From: an uncultured Bacteroidota bacterium
Lineage (GTDB): Bacteria; Bacteroidota; Bacteroidia; Chitinophagales; Chitinophagaceae
Length of the DNA stretch: 64,000 bases
NCBI GenBank assembly: GCA_903904855.1
Contig: CAIVEH010000167.1
Span: forward strand, 79,904-143,903
Reading direction: 5' to 3'
Below the pieces are notes generated by a model. That model ran no database searches. It was not told where the DNA came from and saw only the letters and a program-made list of their open reading frames with translations. Made by a program: the position numbers and the translations under genes. Numbering within the stretch: position 1 is the stretch's first letter; each line of letters begins with the position of its first letter. Positions 9,030-19,300 of the stretch are shown in pieces.

Positions 9030-9391
9030 TACTGGATACCACTATAGTTATTGAACTTCAGAGGGGCAACCAGGAAGTAACTGAAAAGGTGTATGATTTT
9101 GAGCAACAAAATATTTTTGTAACACCAATTGTTATTGCAGAATTCTTAAGAGGGGCGAGGGATAAGAATGAATTGCTTAAATGCCGAAAACTGATTGGTA
9201 AGTTTGGCATACTTGCACTTAACGAAGCCGTTGCTCATAAATTCATCGAAATTTTCGATCAGTTTTCATTAAGCCACAGGCCGGCAGTACCCGATATGCT
9301 TATAGCTGCCGCTTCGCTTCATTATAACATTCAATTGTATACAATTAATAAAAGAGATTTCCATTTTATTCCAACTATCCAGTTGATCTGA
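9011..9391 (+). CDS. vapC: PIN-domain ribonuclease toxin, VapC type
   Basis: The 126-residue protein has the acidic PIN-domain pattern: Asp9 in 'VILDTTIVIEL', Glu44 in 'IVIAEFLRGA' and Asp99 in 'RPAVPDMLIAAASLHYN', ending with 'LYTINKRDFHFIP'. VapC toxins are Mg-dependent endoribonucleases that cleave tRNA or rRNA. An alternative ATG at 9023 gives the common start MVILDTT; the first ATG was kept since both are preceded by AGAAGG. Its antitoxin gene overlaps upstream. The pair looks intact, unlike the PIN gene at 36.6 kb. Confidence 0.85.
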   Translation: MAGKMVILDTTIVIELQRGNQEVTEKVYDFEQQNIFVTPIVIAEFLRGARDKNELLKCRKLIGKFGILALNEAVAHKFIEIFDQFSLSHRPAVPDMLIAAASLHYNIQLYTINKRDFHFIPTIQLI

Positions 9392-9515
9392 TTTATTTCT
9401 GCCTCTATTAGGGAGCCTGGCCACCGGATTGCCATCTCCATTTCGATGATTTTTAATTGCTAGATTTAATTTGACAATTAATGGCAAAGTTTGCCCCCAT
9501 CCACAATTTTAACTT

Positions 9516-9545
9516 TTTGACTTTGACTATTAGATATTACTTTTA
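9516..9545 (+). promoter_or_regulatory. Possible Bacteroidetes-type promoter of the OmpH-like gene
   Basis: TTTG at 9516-9519 and TACTTTTA at 9538-9545 (one mismatch to TAnnTTTG) are 18 bp apart and end 27 bp before the start codon. Weak evidence. Confidence 0.3.
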
Positions 9546-9572
9546 CGTCTGAATAATTAAAAACGTTTTTTA

Positions 9573-10193
9573 ATGAGAAATATTTCTGTTTTTTTAAGTT
9601 CGTTATCTGTAGTGGCTGTTCTTATGGCGGCATCGTGTACACCTCCGTCTACTAAGGAAGGGACTGTGGCTAAGGGAATACCTGTTGAGCAGGCCCAGGC
9701 TGCGGGTGTGCCTGCCAAGATAGCCTATGTGAACCTGGATACCCTGGAGGCCAAGTATGAGGTGCTGAAAACAAAACGTGAGGAGTTTAAAAAACGCCAG
9801 GAGCAGATGGAAAATGAACTGCAGCGTTCGTTCGACCAGATGAACCAGGATGCTGAGGAAGTGCAGAAAAAAGCTCAGGCCAATACGTTGACCCAGGTGG
9901 AATATGAGGCTGCTCAGAAACGCCTCGGACAGATGCAGCACAGTCTGCAGACGCGCAAACAATCGCTTCAGGACCAGCTGATGAAAGAACAGGAAGATTT
10001 TAATAAAGACCTGAAATCGAAACTGGATTCTTACCTGGAGGAATATAATAAAAACCATCATTACGATTATATCCTCTCTTATTCTTATGCCGGTTCTTCA
10101 CTGCTTTATGTGAACAAGCAACTGGAGATAACCAAAGATGTGGTGGATGGCCTGAATGCAGCTGCAAAGAATGATGCCGGTAAAAAGAAATAA
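9573..10193 (+). CDS. OmpH/Skp family periplasmic chaperone, lipoprotein form
   Basis: The 206-residue protein has a lipoprotein signal (hydrophobic stretch ending LMAASC, Cys22 as lipidation site) and a 'KIAYVNLDTLEAKYEVLKTKREEFKKR' segment typical of OmpH/Skp. Residues 60-150 are a long charged coiled coil (QEQMENELQRSFDQMNQ...). Skp proteins are trimeric chaperones that carry unfolded outer-membrane proteins through the periplasm. The C-terminal 'YDYILSYSYAGSSLLYVNKQLEITKDVVDGLN' is the conserved closing part of the head. The gene is monocistronic by spacing (182 bp upstream, 165 bp downstream). Confidence 0.85.
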   Translation: MRNISVFLSSLSVVAVLMAASCTPPSTKEGTVAKGIPVEQAQAAGVPAKIAYVNLDTLEAKYEVLKTKREEFKKRQEQMENELQRSFDQMNQDAEEVQKKAQANTLTQVEYEAAQKRLGQMQHSLQTRKQSLQDQLMKEQEDFNKDLKSKLDSYLEEYNKNHHYDYILSYSYAGSSLLYVNKQLEITKDVVDGLNAAAKNDAGKKK

Positions 10194-10216
10194 GCACCAG
10201 GATTAATAAAAAATGA

Positions 10217-10292
10217 GTCTCACGCAAAGGCGCAAAGGCGCTAAGCATGACTTATTGATAATAAACCAATTAATAAAAGCAAGGGCGCAAAA
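10217..10292. repeat. Dispersed intergenic repeat (CACGCAAAGGCGCAAAG family), copy A
   Basis: The motif TCACGCAAAGGCGCAAAG is followed by a TTGATAATA block and AAAAGCAAG..CGCAAA. The same blocks in the same order occur at 56986-57061. Both copies sit in intergenic space. No coding function. Confidence 0.65.
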
Positions 10293-10358
10293 CCGGACTT
10301 TTCAAGATTAGATTTAGGCCGATTAAAGTTTTAATAGTATTTTTCTAAAAAATCTCAT

Positions 10359-11810
10359 TTGGAAAATAATAAGTCTGCTACTCCGGAAGCCGGTGGTCAT
10401 TTTGTCCGTTCCCTCACATTGCTGGATGGCGCCCTGCTGGTTATCGGGTCCATGATAGGGTCGGGTATATTTATTGTGAGCGCTGATATCTCCAGGCAAC
10501 TGGGCAGCGCCGGATGGCTGGTGGTGGTTTGGTTGCTATCGGGGTTTATTACGCTGGCTGCTGCGCTGAGCTATGGAGAGTTTAGCGGCATGTATCCCAA
10601 GGCTGGCGGGCAGTATGTATACCTGAGAGAGGCATTCGGTAAACTATATGGCTTTTTGTATGGCTGGTCTTTTTTTGCTGTCATACAGACAGGGACGATA
10701 GCTGCTGTGGGTGTGGGTTTTGCAAAATTTACGGGTTACCTGGTGCCGGCTTTGGGCGATGGCAATATATTAATTGGCTATAAAGATGGGTTTAATATTT
10801 CGGCAGCACAACTGTTGGGTATTAGCATGATATTCCTTCTTACGTATATGAATACCCTGGGTATAAAAAGCGGGAAATGGATACAGTTTGTTTTCACCTT
10901 TGCCAAGATAGCAGCTATGGCGGCGTTGATATTTTTTGGATTCCTGCTGTTTAAAGATCACGGCATCTGGCATATCAACTGGGCTGATGCATGGATGGCA
11001 AGGAGTGAGATACAAAATACAGGTACTTTAATTTCCCATCAAAGCCTGGTAGGGCTGGCAATAATCGGGCCATTATGCGCGGCTATGGTAGGTGCCCTCT
11101 TCTCCAGCGATGCGTGGAATAATGTAACCTTTATAGCAGGAGAGATAAAGCGCCCTGAACGAAATATTGGTCTGAGCCTGCTTATAGGAACTGTGGTAGT
11201 TACCATCATCTACATATCTATGAACCTTATGTACCTGAATGTGATGAGCATGGATGAAATAGCCCATGCGCAACACGACAGGGTAGCACTGGCAGCCGCG
11301 TTGAAAATATTTGGAGCGGCAGGAACAACTATTATTGCTGTGATGATTATGGTATCTACATTTGGCTGCAACAATGGTCTCATCCTATCAGGGGCGCGTG
11401 TTTATCATACCATGGCTAATGATGGGTTGTTTTTGCCGTCGGCCGGCAAGCTGAACAGTAAGGGTGTACCGGCGGCTGCATTGTGGATGCAGTTTGTGTG
11501 GGCTTCGGTATTGTGCCTGAGTGGCAAATATAGCGACCTGCTTGATTTTATCATTTTTACGGTATTGCTGTTTTACATTTTGACAATAGCAGGTATTTTT
11601 AAGTTGCGTAAAACAAAGCCTGATATGCCAAGGCCTTACAAGGCATTTGGGTACCCGCTGATACCTGCAATATATATTATTCTGGCTTCAACCATTTGCC
11701 TGGTATTGCTGAAATACAAGCCAACCTATACCTGGCCAGGGCTGATTATAGTGCTGATCGGAATTCCAATTTATTTCTTTCTTGAAAAGAGAAACAAAGC
11801 AAATGAATAA
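10359..11810 (+). CDS. Amino acid permease, APC superfamily
   Basis: A 483-residue polytopic protein with about twelve transmembrane helices. Helix 1 has the APC substrate-binding signature 'VIGSMIGSGIFIVSADI', and the family motif 'LSYGEFSGMYPKAGGQYVYLREAFG' follows in helices 2-3. It resembles the LAT/YfnA-type amino acid exchangers or symporters; the substrate cannot be read from sequence. The start is TTG at 10359 because there is no ATG in frame until residue 31, inside helix 1. The stop overlaps the ATG of the heptose kinase gene by 8 bp, so the two are cotranscribed although functionally unrelated. Confidence 0.85.
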   Translation: MENNKSATPEAGGHFVRSLTLLDGALLVIGSMIGSGIFIVSADISRQLGSAGWLVVVWLLSGFITLAAALSYGEFSGMYPKAGGQYVYLREAFGKLYGFLYGWSFFAVIQTGTIAAVGVGFAKFTGYLVPALGDGNILIGYKDGFNISAAQLLGISMIFLLTYMNTLGIKSGKWIQFVFTFAKIAAMAALIFFGFLLFKDHGIWHINWADAWMARSEIQNTGTLISHQSLVGLAIIGPLCAAMVGALFSSDAWNNVTFIAGEIKRPERNIGLSLLIGTVVVTIIYISMNLMYLNVMSMDEIAHAQHDRVALAAALKIFGAAGTTIIAVMIMVSTFGCNNGLILSGARVYHTMANDGLFLPSAGKLNSKGVPAAALWMQFVWASVLCLSGKYSDLLDFIIFTVLLFYILTIAGIFKLRKTKPDMPRPYKAFGYPLIPAIYIILASTICLVLLKYKPTYTWPGLIIVLIGIPIYFFLEKRNKANE

Positions 11811-12798
11811 AAGCGAACTGCAAAAGATATTTGATGATATGGACGGCCTGCATGTGGTGGTGGCAGGCGATGTGATGCTGGATAATTACTGGTGGGGCGG
11901 GGTAGACAGGATATCGCCGGAAGCGCCTGTGCCCGTGGTGTCGCTGACCAGGCGGGAGAGCAGGCTAGGCGGTGCTGCAAATGTGGCACTTAATTGCAAG
12001 GCGCTGGGCGCCAAGGTGACACTGGCAAGTATTGTGGGCGATGATAATGAGGGTAGGGCGTTGATTAACCTGGCTGAAGAGGCTGGCATTGATACCAGCC
12101 TGGTAACAAAAAGCTGGCGGCGACCTACAACCAGTAAGACAAGAATTTTAAGCAGAAACCAGCAGGTGCTGCGTATAGATGATGAAGTAACAGATGAATT
12201 GTATACCGATGAGGAGCATCCGTTTATAGATATTGTACTCAGGTATCTGCAAAGGGTAAAGCCCCATGTGCTGATATTTGAAGATTATAATAAAGGCTTG
12301 CTGAAAGAAAATGTAATAAAACGGATTACCGAGCATTGTAAGGAACTGGGTATAGTAATTGCAGTAGACCCTAAACGCAAGAATTTCCTGGCATATAAGG
12401 GTGTAACAATTTTCAAGCCAAACCTTAAGGAAGTGCGGGAAGGCTTGCACCTGCATATAGATAATGTGAATGAAAAAGAACTCAATGAAGCCCACCGTAA
12501 ATTGTATGATATTCTGAAGCATGAGGTATCCTTTATTACGCTATCTGAAAAAGGGGTGTTTTATAATAATGGCTTTACCTCGGCCATCATTCCATCAAGG
12601 ATCAGAAATATTGCCGATGTATCAGGCGCTGGGGATACAGTAATTGCTACAGCATCGATGGTATATGCCCTTACTAAGGATGTTCAGCTAATGGCCGAAA
12701 TCTCCAATCTGGCAGGTGGGTTGGTTTGTGAAGAAGTAGGCGTAGTTTCTATAAAGAAAGATAAGTTGCGGAAGGAGAGTGAGTTGCTGCTGTGCTAG
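11803..12798 (+). CDS. rfaE1: D-glycero-beta-D-manno-heptose-7-phosphate kinase (HldE domain 1)
   Basis: This PfkB-family sugar kinase matches the kinase half of HldE: N-terminal 'VVAGDVMLDNYWWGGVDRISPEAPVPVV', then 'RLGGAANVALNCKALGA' and the C-terminal catalytic 'DVSGAGDTVIATASM'. It phosphorylates heptose 7-phosphate at O1 in the ADP-heptose pathway for lipopolysaccharide core. At ~331 residues it lacks the nucleotidyltransferase domain, which must be encoded elsewhere. A TTG at 11782 would add seven residues, but the ATG at 11803, overlapping the permease stop, is the better start. Confidence 0.9.
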   Translation: MNKSELQKIFDDMDGLHVVVAGDVMLDNYWWGGVDRISPEAPVPVVSLTRRESRLGGAANVALNCKALGAKVTLASIVGDDNEGRALINLAEEAGIDTSLVTKSWRRPTTSKTRILSRNQQVLRIDDEVTDELYTDEEHPFIDIVLRYLQRVKPHVLIFEDYNKGLLKENVIKRITEHCKELGIVIAVDPKRKNFLAYKGVTIFKPNLKEVREGLHLHIDNVNEKELNEAHRKLYDILKHEVSFITLSEKGVFYNNGFTSAIIPSRIRNIADVSGAGDTVIATASMVYALTKDVQLMAEISNLAGGLVCEEVGVVSIKKDKLRKESELLLC

Positions 12799-12900
12799 CG
12801 CTTTTTCTAAATATTTATTTACCGGATTTCCTGTCTGATTTTTCAGAAAATGTTGATAACCTATTCAACCGGATTCTTCTATTTGGTTTACCTTTAGCAT

Positions 12901-13575
12901 ATGGACGAATACATCTCATTTGAACAGATCCCTTTCGGGAGTGATAACTTTGCGGAGAACCCGGAGCCGAGGTGCCCATGTGTGTTGCTGCTCGATACTT
13001 CAGGCTCAATGGGCGGACAGCCGATTGATCAGCTCAATGAAGGGGTAAGGACTTTCAAACAGGAACTGATGACGGACCCATTGGCTACCAAAAGGGTAGA
13101 GGTGGCTATTGTTACATTCGGGCCGGTAACGGTGGAGGCTGATTTTCATACGGTGCCTAATTTCCATCCCAGGGAGCTGGATACAACTGGCGATACGCCA
13201 ATGGGTGCAGCAATTAATATGGGTATTGAAATGGTATCGCGCAGAAAAAAGGAATACAAAGAACATGGAATAGCTTATTATAAACCCTGGATCATATTGA
13301 TAACCGATGGCGCGCCAACCGATGAATGGAGCCGCGCAGCTATGAATGTGAAAGAAGGGGAGCAATCAAAGAAGTTTGCTTTCTTTGCAATAGGTGTTGA
13401 GGGGGCAAATATGGATATACTGAAACAGATTTCAGTGCGTGCTCCTCTTAAACTTAAAGGGTTGATGTTCCGGGAATTTTTTATGTGGCTGTCGGCTTCC
13501 ATGAAAATGGTATCGAGTAAAAATCCGGGTGCGGCAATTAATTTATTACCTCCAAGTGGCTGGTCGGAATTATGA
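12901..13575 (+). CDS. TerY-like von Willebrand A domain protein
   Basis: The 224-residue protein is nearly one vWA domain. The metal-ion-dependent adhesion site is complete: Asp32-Thr-Ser34-Gly-Ser36 in 'LLLDTSGSMGG', Thr99 in 'TTGDTPMGAA' and Asp136 in 'ILITDGAPTDEW'. There is no signal peptide or membrane segment, so it is cytoplasmic. The N-terminal 'EQIPFGSDNFAENPEPRCPCVLL' is the typical TerY lead-in. It overlaps the PP2C gene by 4 bp, and a kinase gene follows with another 4-bp overlap. This is the TerY-phosphatase-kinase triad described by comparative genomics around tellurite-resistance-like stress systems. No terC/terD genes are in the window. Confidence 0.9.
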   Translation: MDEYISFEQIPFGSDNFAENPEPRCPCVLLLDTSGSMGGQPIDQLNEGVRTFKQELMTDPLATKRVEVAIVTFGPVTVEADFHTVPNFHPRELDTTGDTPMGAAINMGIEMVSRRKKEYKEHGIAYYKPWIILITDGAPTDEWSRAAMNVKEGEQSKKFAFFAIGVEGANMDILKQISVRAPLKLKGLMFREFFMWLSASMKMVSSKNPGAAINLLPPSGWSEL

Positions 13576-14339
13576 TCTGGAAAGCAATAGGCAAAAGTGC
13601 AACTGGCACCTCTCATATAGCTGCAGATAAGGGCTGTGATGATTCTATCTGTTATAAAATTATAACCGATAATTATAATAATGAAGTGTTGATATGCTGT
13701 GCCAGCGATGGCGCAGGCAGTGCAAAATATTCAGACTGGGCATCGACATATACCACAATCACTTTTATAGAAAGGCTGACTGAAAATATAAATCAAGGGT
13801 TTATAATTACAGAAGCTATTATCTATTCAATTGCAGAAGAAATATATGAAGGCATAAGAAATGAGGCTGATTCGAAACAGGAACTGATTAATGAATTTTC
13901 CTGTACTTTATTGGGTTGTTGTATTACCGACAATAGGTCTGCATTTTTCCAGATCGGCGATGGAGCTGTTGTGCGCAATGATGGGCTTGACTTTTTTACT
14001 GCTGTGTGGTGGCCACAGAATGGAGAATACCTGAATACTACTTCCTTTCTTATTGATGACCCTACATTTAAAGATCTGCGGGTAACCATAATTTATGAGC
14101 GGGTAGACGAGGTAGCCATATTTACCGATGGACTGCAAATGCTGGCACTAAATATGGAGGGTGGCGTTGTTCACCAACCTTTTTTCGCCGATCTCTTCAG
14201 GGTGGTGCGGATAGCCCAAAACGAAGATGAGGTAGCTATACTCCAGGTTAAGCTGGAAGAATTCATTAATAGTACCCAGGTAAATAACAGGACAGATGAT
14301 GATAAGACATTGTTTCTTGCTTCAAGGTTGAATGAATGA
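13572..14339 (+). CDS. PP2C-family serine/threonine phosphatase of the TerY triad
   Basis: The 255-residue protein shows the PP2C metal-binding aspartates: Asp46 in 'CCASDGAGSAKYSD', Asp130 in 'FQIGDGAVV' and Asp186 in 'VAIFTDGLQML'. It belongs to the compact PP2C_2 type found with vWA and kinase partners rather than to the environmental-sensor PP2Cs; it has no sensor or membrane segment. It should reverse the phosphorylation made by the kinase encoded next, perhaps on the vWA protein. ATGA overlaps on both sides imply strict translational coupling and fixed stoichiometry. Confidence 0.85.
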   Translation: MIWKAIGKSATGTSHIAADKGCDDSICYKIITDNYNNEVLICCASDGAGSAKYSDWASTYTTITFIERLTENINQGFIITEAIIYSIAEEIYEGIRNEADSKQELINEFSCTLLGCCITDNRSAFFQIGDGAVVRNDGLDFFTAVWWPQNGEYLNTTSFLIDDPTFKDLRVTIIYERVDEVAIFTDGLQMLALNMEGGVVHQPFFADLFRVVRIAQNEDEVAILQVKLEEFINSTQVNNRTDDDKTLFLASRLNE

Positions 14340-16270
14340 CTTTACATGGTTTAAATACTGAACAATACATAACAGGCCGCGAGCTGGGCAGGGGGGGTGA
14401 AGGGACTGTGTATGAATTGCAGCAGCAGACCAACCTGGTACTAAAGAAATATAATGAGCCGCTTACCCCGGAAAGGATAGAAAAACTCCGGCTGATGGTG
14501 GCCATGCGGTGTGCGGGAATAGAAGCCTATGCCGCATGGCCTGCCGATATTGTTAGCGATGACCAGGGTACAGTTTGTGGTTTTGTGATGCGTAAACTAT
14601 CAGGGTTTGTTCCGCTGCATATGATTTTCAGCCCTATGGATCGGAAAAAACTGTTTCCGGATAAGGGGTATAATTTCCTGGTACATATCGCCAGAAACCT
14701 TGCAACAGCGTTTCATAAACTTCATGAGGCAGGCCTGGTAATAGGCGATGTGAATGAGGGTAATATTTTAATCAATGCATCAGGGCTGGTAGCCTTTATA
14801 GATTGTGATTCCTTCCAGTTAAAGGGCGCTGATAATTTCTTTTTTTGCGAAGTAGGCGTACCCCGGTATACACCTCCCGAATTGCTTAAGGAGGGCTCGT
14901 TTGAAAAAGTTGTCCGCACGGCAAATACAGATAGTTTCTCGTTGGCTGTGCTGATTTTTCAGCTGTTGTTTCTGGGCCGGCATCCGTTTGCCGGAAAGAA
15001 TAAACTGGCTGCCGACTTTGATGAAGAAACTGCTATCAGAAAACGGGAATTTGCTTATTCGCTGGAAAATAAGAAGAAGAAACTCTTTCCGCCCAATGAC
15101 AGCTTTTCTATTACCAATCTTTCGGATGAACTTGTTTCACTTTTTCACCGGGCATTTGAGCAGGACACCCGGCCTTTGCCTGCCGACTGGATTATGGAGC
15201 TCGATAATCAGTTGAAAGATATTGTAACGTGTGGGGTGTCACGGTTGCATACTTATCCGGCTAAAATGAGTGATTGTCCGTGGTGTTTTTATCAGAGCAA
15301 CCGGGGTATACTTTATTTTCTGGATGATGGTTATATAAAGGCCAATACGGTGCTGGGAGATATAGAGAGCTTTGTGAATGGCTTTGTTATTGAAAAACTG
15401 GAGCTGAAAAAATGGGATGGAAAGCCTGATTACACAACTGTTACCGCATCAGCCATTGATCAGCGATTTTACAGATACCGGAATTACAAATGGGCCAGTA
15501 TCTGCATACTGGTTATTTATGCCATCATCTCCTTTGTGCTTCATTTCAATCCGGTTGGGGCAGTGGCGGCAGTGATGATGACGTTTGTTATTTATCAGTA
15601 CTCGCCATGGGCAATGAAGCTGAATGAAGAACTGAAAAAAATGATTTCAGTCCGGCAGCTGCTTGGCGCCAAACTGGATGCCGCTATCAGGGAATACGAC
15701 TATCCGGCCGATTTTGGCAACTACAGCAAGGGGCTTGAATTGCTGCATAAATATGTTCATGATTTCAGGCGGTTGCCGGAGGAATTGGCGAGAAGGAGGA
15801 AGCTCATGGAAGAGCGGATTTACAATGAGCAATTGGGGCATTACCTGGCCCTGTTCCCTATTGAGAGCCATGAAATACCATCATTCGGAACAGTTAAGAA
15901 AACTGCACTGAGCGATAATGGAATTAGGACGGCAGCAGATATTTCCAGACTGAACACCGTAAAAGTTCCCGGCATTGGCCCTAAAAATATACAGGTATTG
16001 CTGAGCTGGCAACGGCAACTTGCTTCGGGTTTTGTTTACATCCCCGACCATAACGCAATGGTATCTCACCTGGAGGAAGTAAGCAATGATATAGGTAAAA
16101 TAAAAGCCAAGCTGGAGCAGCTGATACGCAAAGAATACCAGTCTCTCAATTATATAAAGCTCAATATCTCTAACCGGGCAGCTATACTGGAACGTCACAT
16201 TAGTGACCTGGCTTTGAAGAAATACCAGGCTGAACTGGATGTTGATATTTTCAGGAAGCTGGCGGCATGA
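14336..16270 (+). CDS. Protein kinase with zinc knuckle, membrane hairpin and helix-hairpin-helix
   Basis: The 644-residue protein has an N-terminal kinase domain: glycine loop 'ELGRGGEGTVY' (15-25), Lys37 in 'LVLKKY', catalytic Asp138 and Asn143 in 'IGDVNEGNIL' (HRD reduced to IGD) and Asp156 in 'IDCDSF' in place of DFG. After it come Cys299 and 'DCPWC' (314-317), possibly a zinc knuckle. Two membrane segments follow (~386-420), then a charged coiled coil. At 541-553 'TVKVPGIGPKNIQ' is a helix-hairpin-helix, usually a nucleic-acid contact. This is the kinase of the TerY triad. A membrane-tethered kinase with an HhH suggests a link between nucleic acid or envelope state and phosphosignalling, which is inference. 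Confidence 0.85.
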   Translation: MTLHGLNTEQYITGRELGRGGEGTVYELQQQTNLVLKKYNEPLTPERIEKLRLMVAMRCAGIEAYAAWPADIVSDDQGTVCGFVMRKLSGFVPLHMIFSPMDRKKLFPDKGYNFLVHIARNLATAFHKLHEAGLVIGDVNEGNILINASGLVAFIDCDSFQLKGADNFFFCEVGVPRYTPPELLKEGSFEKVVRTANTDSFSLAVLIFQLLFLGRHPFAGKNKLAADFDEETAIRKREFAYSLENKKKKLFPPNDSFSITNLSDELVSLFHRAFEQDTRPLPADWIMELDNQLKDIVTCGVSRLHTYPAKMSDCPWCFYQSNRGILYFLDDGYIKANTVLGDIESFVNGFVIEKLELKKWDGKPDYTTVTASAIDQRFYRYRNYKWASICILVIYAIISFVLHFNPVGAVAAVMMTFVIYQYSPWAMKLNEELKKMISVRQLLGAKLDAAIREYDYPADFGNYSKGLELLHKYVHDFRRLPEELARRRKLMEERIYNEQLGHYLALFPIESHEIPSFGTVKKTALSDNGIRTAADISRLNTVKVPGIGPKNIQVLLSWQRQLASGFVYIPDHNAMVSHLEEVSNDIGKIKAKLEQLIRKEYQSLNYIKLNISNRAAILERHISDLALKKYQAELDVDIFRKLAA

Positions 16271-16347
16271 CTATAATACATTTATATTGTAAGTGCAGAC
16301 TCTGCTTTCTGAAACAGGTTTATTTTTTTAGAATCTCCTGAAATTAC

Positions 16348-19300
16348 CTATATCTTAAACGTCTTCAACCTCGGGTTTTCGGCCACATTGCCGGTGCGCT
16401 TGAGGACGCCCCAACTTTGCAACTGGCCGCGGATGGCACGGCGGATGGACCGGTAAAGCACATAGAGCATGAGCCAGCGGTATACGAGGCGCTGGGGTAT
16501 AAGCCAGAGCAGCTTCCAGATGCTTTCGCGCTCGAAGACAAATGCCAAAACCCCTACTGAAAGATCTATGAGCATAAAGAGGCCGTAGTAAGTAAGTATC
16601 ATGAGGCCATTGCCGGTGACGATGCCGATGATCATAAACAGATCGGCAAAGGGGGCTATGAGGGGTATGAGTATCTGAAAGATGAGTATGTTGGGCAGGG
16701 CTACCCATCCCAGCGCACCATAAGTGGCATTGAACAGTGCATCCCTGTTTTTCCAGAACGACTGCATCACCCCGAAGCTCCAGCGAAACCGCTGCTTCAG
16801 GAACTGGCCCAGTGATTCGGGCGCTTCGGTAAGGGCTATGGCTTCGTTCTCATTCTTTACGGTATAGCCTGCACGCAGGATGCGCATAGTTAGGTCGCAG
16901 TCTTCGGCAAAGGTATCGCTGGTAAAGCCCCCGGCATCTTCAATGGCCTTTTTGCGGAAAAGGCCTATAGCGCCAGGCACCACCGTAATAGCATTGATGC
17001 GTGCAAATGCCATGCGGTCGAAGTTCTGGCTGGTAATGTATTCTATGTTCTGCCAGCGGGTGAGGAGGTTTATTTCGTTGCCCACCTTTACATTACCGGC
17101 CACTGCGCCAACCTTTTCATCGGCAAAGTGTCGCACCATAAGGTTGAGTGCATCAGCATTAATATTGGTATCGGCATCAATGCAGAAAACGAATTCGGAA
17201 GTGGTCTGGGCAATTCCGAAATTTAATGCAGAAGCCTTGCCGCCATTGGGTTTGGTGAGTACTTTTACCTTATCAATTCCTTTGAATGCTTCAGCTACTT
17301 TCTGGTAGGTGGTGTCCTTGCTGCCATCGTCTACAAAGATCACATCGAAATTGGCGTAGGAGCTTTCCAGCAGTTTCTGCAGCGACCGTACTGCATTCAC
17401 TTCTTCGTTGTAGGCAGGCACTATGATACTAACTTTTGGGCTGGTGGCTAGTTTTGCGAAAGCCTTTTTGCGCTCTACCCTGCGCTCCTTAATTGCCAGT
17501 ACTGCCAGAAATAGTATGCGGCCTATGGAGAGCAGAATGCAGGTTATAAACAGCCCCATCATCATGCGCGACCCCCAGTAGCCAAACTCTGCTATATAGT
17601 AGGTGAACTGGATAAAATAATAGTGTTTATTCTTTGGCACAGCAGGCATCATCTCATCGTGCGTTTCATTCACAAGATCGGCTACGGTTGTGAATGTATA
17701 GCCCATGTCTTTGTAAAACTTTATGATGCGTGGAAGGGCTTTAATTGTTTCTTCGCGGTTGCCACCTGCATCGTGCAGCAATATGATACTGCCCAGGTCC
17801 TGCTGGCGCAATATGCGGTTGTAAATAGAGTCGGCGGTTACGCCCTTCTCCCAGTCGTTGGGGTCGATGGACTCGCCAACGGTGAGGTAATTATTTTCTT
17901 TGGCAAAGGCAACAGGCTCCAGTTCCTGCATGGTTTCGGGCTCGGAGTCGGCATTGTAGGGCGCCCGGAAGAGTACAGTGGAATGGCCTGTAATACTCTC
18001 CAGCAGCAGGCGTGTACTGTTAAGTTCCATCAGGGCGCGCTGTTTGCTTACAAGAGCCATGTTGGGGTGTGTGAAAGTATGGTTGCCTATCTCGAAACCT
18101 TCATTATATATCCTTCTCACAATCGGGATATTATTGAGCGCATTATCGCCGATCATAAAAAACACAGCAGGCACATGCTCCTTACTCAGTATGTCCAGAA
18201 TCCGGGGTGTATACTTTTCGTCTGGCCCGTCATCAAACGAAAGAACTACTTTTTTGGGTTTCTTGCCATATTTCTTGATAACGAAAATGGAGGGCATGCT
18301 CTCATAAGATTCATCGGTTACCAGGTCTTCGGCGGTGTCTTTTACAATATTGATAATGCCCGCCTTTGGCGTGGTGATAACATCCAGAATTTCGCCCTCG
18401 CCTTTATAATCCACATCATAACTGATCTGTACATTCTTCAGTATATCATAGTTGAAAGTATCAACCGCATCATCGTTCAGGTCTTTATTATAGAAGCTCC
18501 AGAGTCGGGGATCGGCTGAGCCCAACCGCCAGAGCGCAACGCCACCTATGTTGTATTGGGTGGCAAAGCGCATAGTGTTAAAGTTGGTAGCAGCATCGGT
18601 AAAATATACCGTGTGGGCTGAGTCGTTTTCATCGGTATAAGTATAGTGCAGATTATAAGTAGCTGTGTCAAAAACTACTTTGGCATCCGACTCTGACGCA
18701 GTGCTCAACGCCTCGGCATAGGTTACGTCTTTACCTTTGTCGCCTTTTGGCCAGTCGTACCCATAACCGGCTATAGCCAGAATGAGTTTGGTGGAGTCTA
18801 TTTTCTGTACGGCTTCATCGAGGGCTGCCTGAATATATTTCTGTGAGCTGATGGGGCCGGGTACACTGCCGCTGTTGTATTCATCGTAGGCCATCAGGAA
18901 TACATAATCATTGTACTTTGATAATTCCTTGTAATTATAATCTGAGTTGAAGGGAGAAACATCCTGGGTAACCATCAGGTGCATCGGGTGCAATCGATTG
19001 TAGAGCTGCTTCATGAATTCAACCAGAATTTCGTCATTGGTCTCTTCAAGTTCTTCGAAATCCACATTTACACCTGCAAAATGATTTTGCACAACCACAT
19101 TCACAATATCATCGAGCAGGCGTTTTTCTTTAGCCTTATCATTCAGTATCCGGTGCAGAATAGCGCCGTTAAAATCCTCACCAATAAAATTGGACACCAC
19201 AGCCACAACCGGAATGCCGGATGCTTTAATGATCTCCTTGCCCCGCATCTCTGAATTAACGAACATTGTATCGCCTACCGAATCAATATTCATCCATAAG

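Noticed and set aside
12148..12522. 124-codon minus-strand frame
   Set aside because: Antisense to the heptose-7-phosphate kinase gene.
17623..18519. 298-codon plus-strand frame
   Set aside because: Antisense to the GH18/deacetylase part of the fused polysaccharide gene; no recognisable motif.
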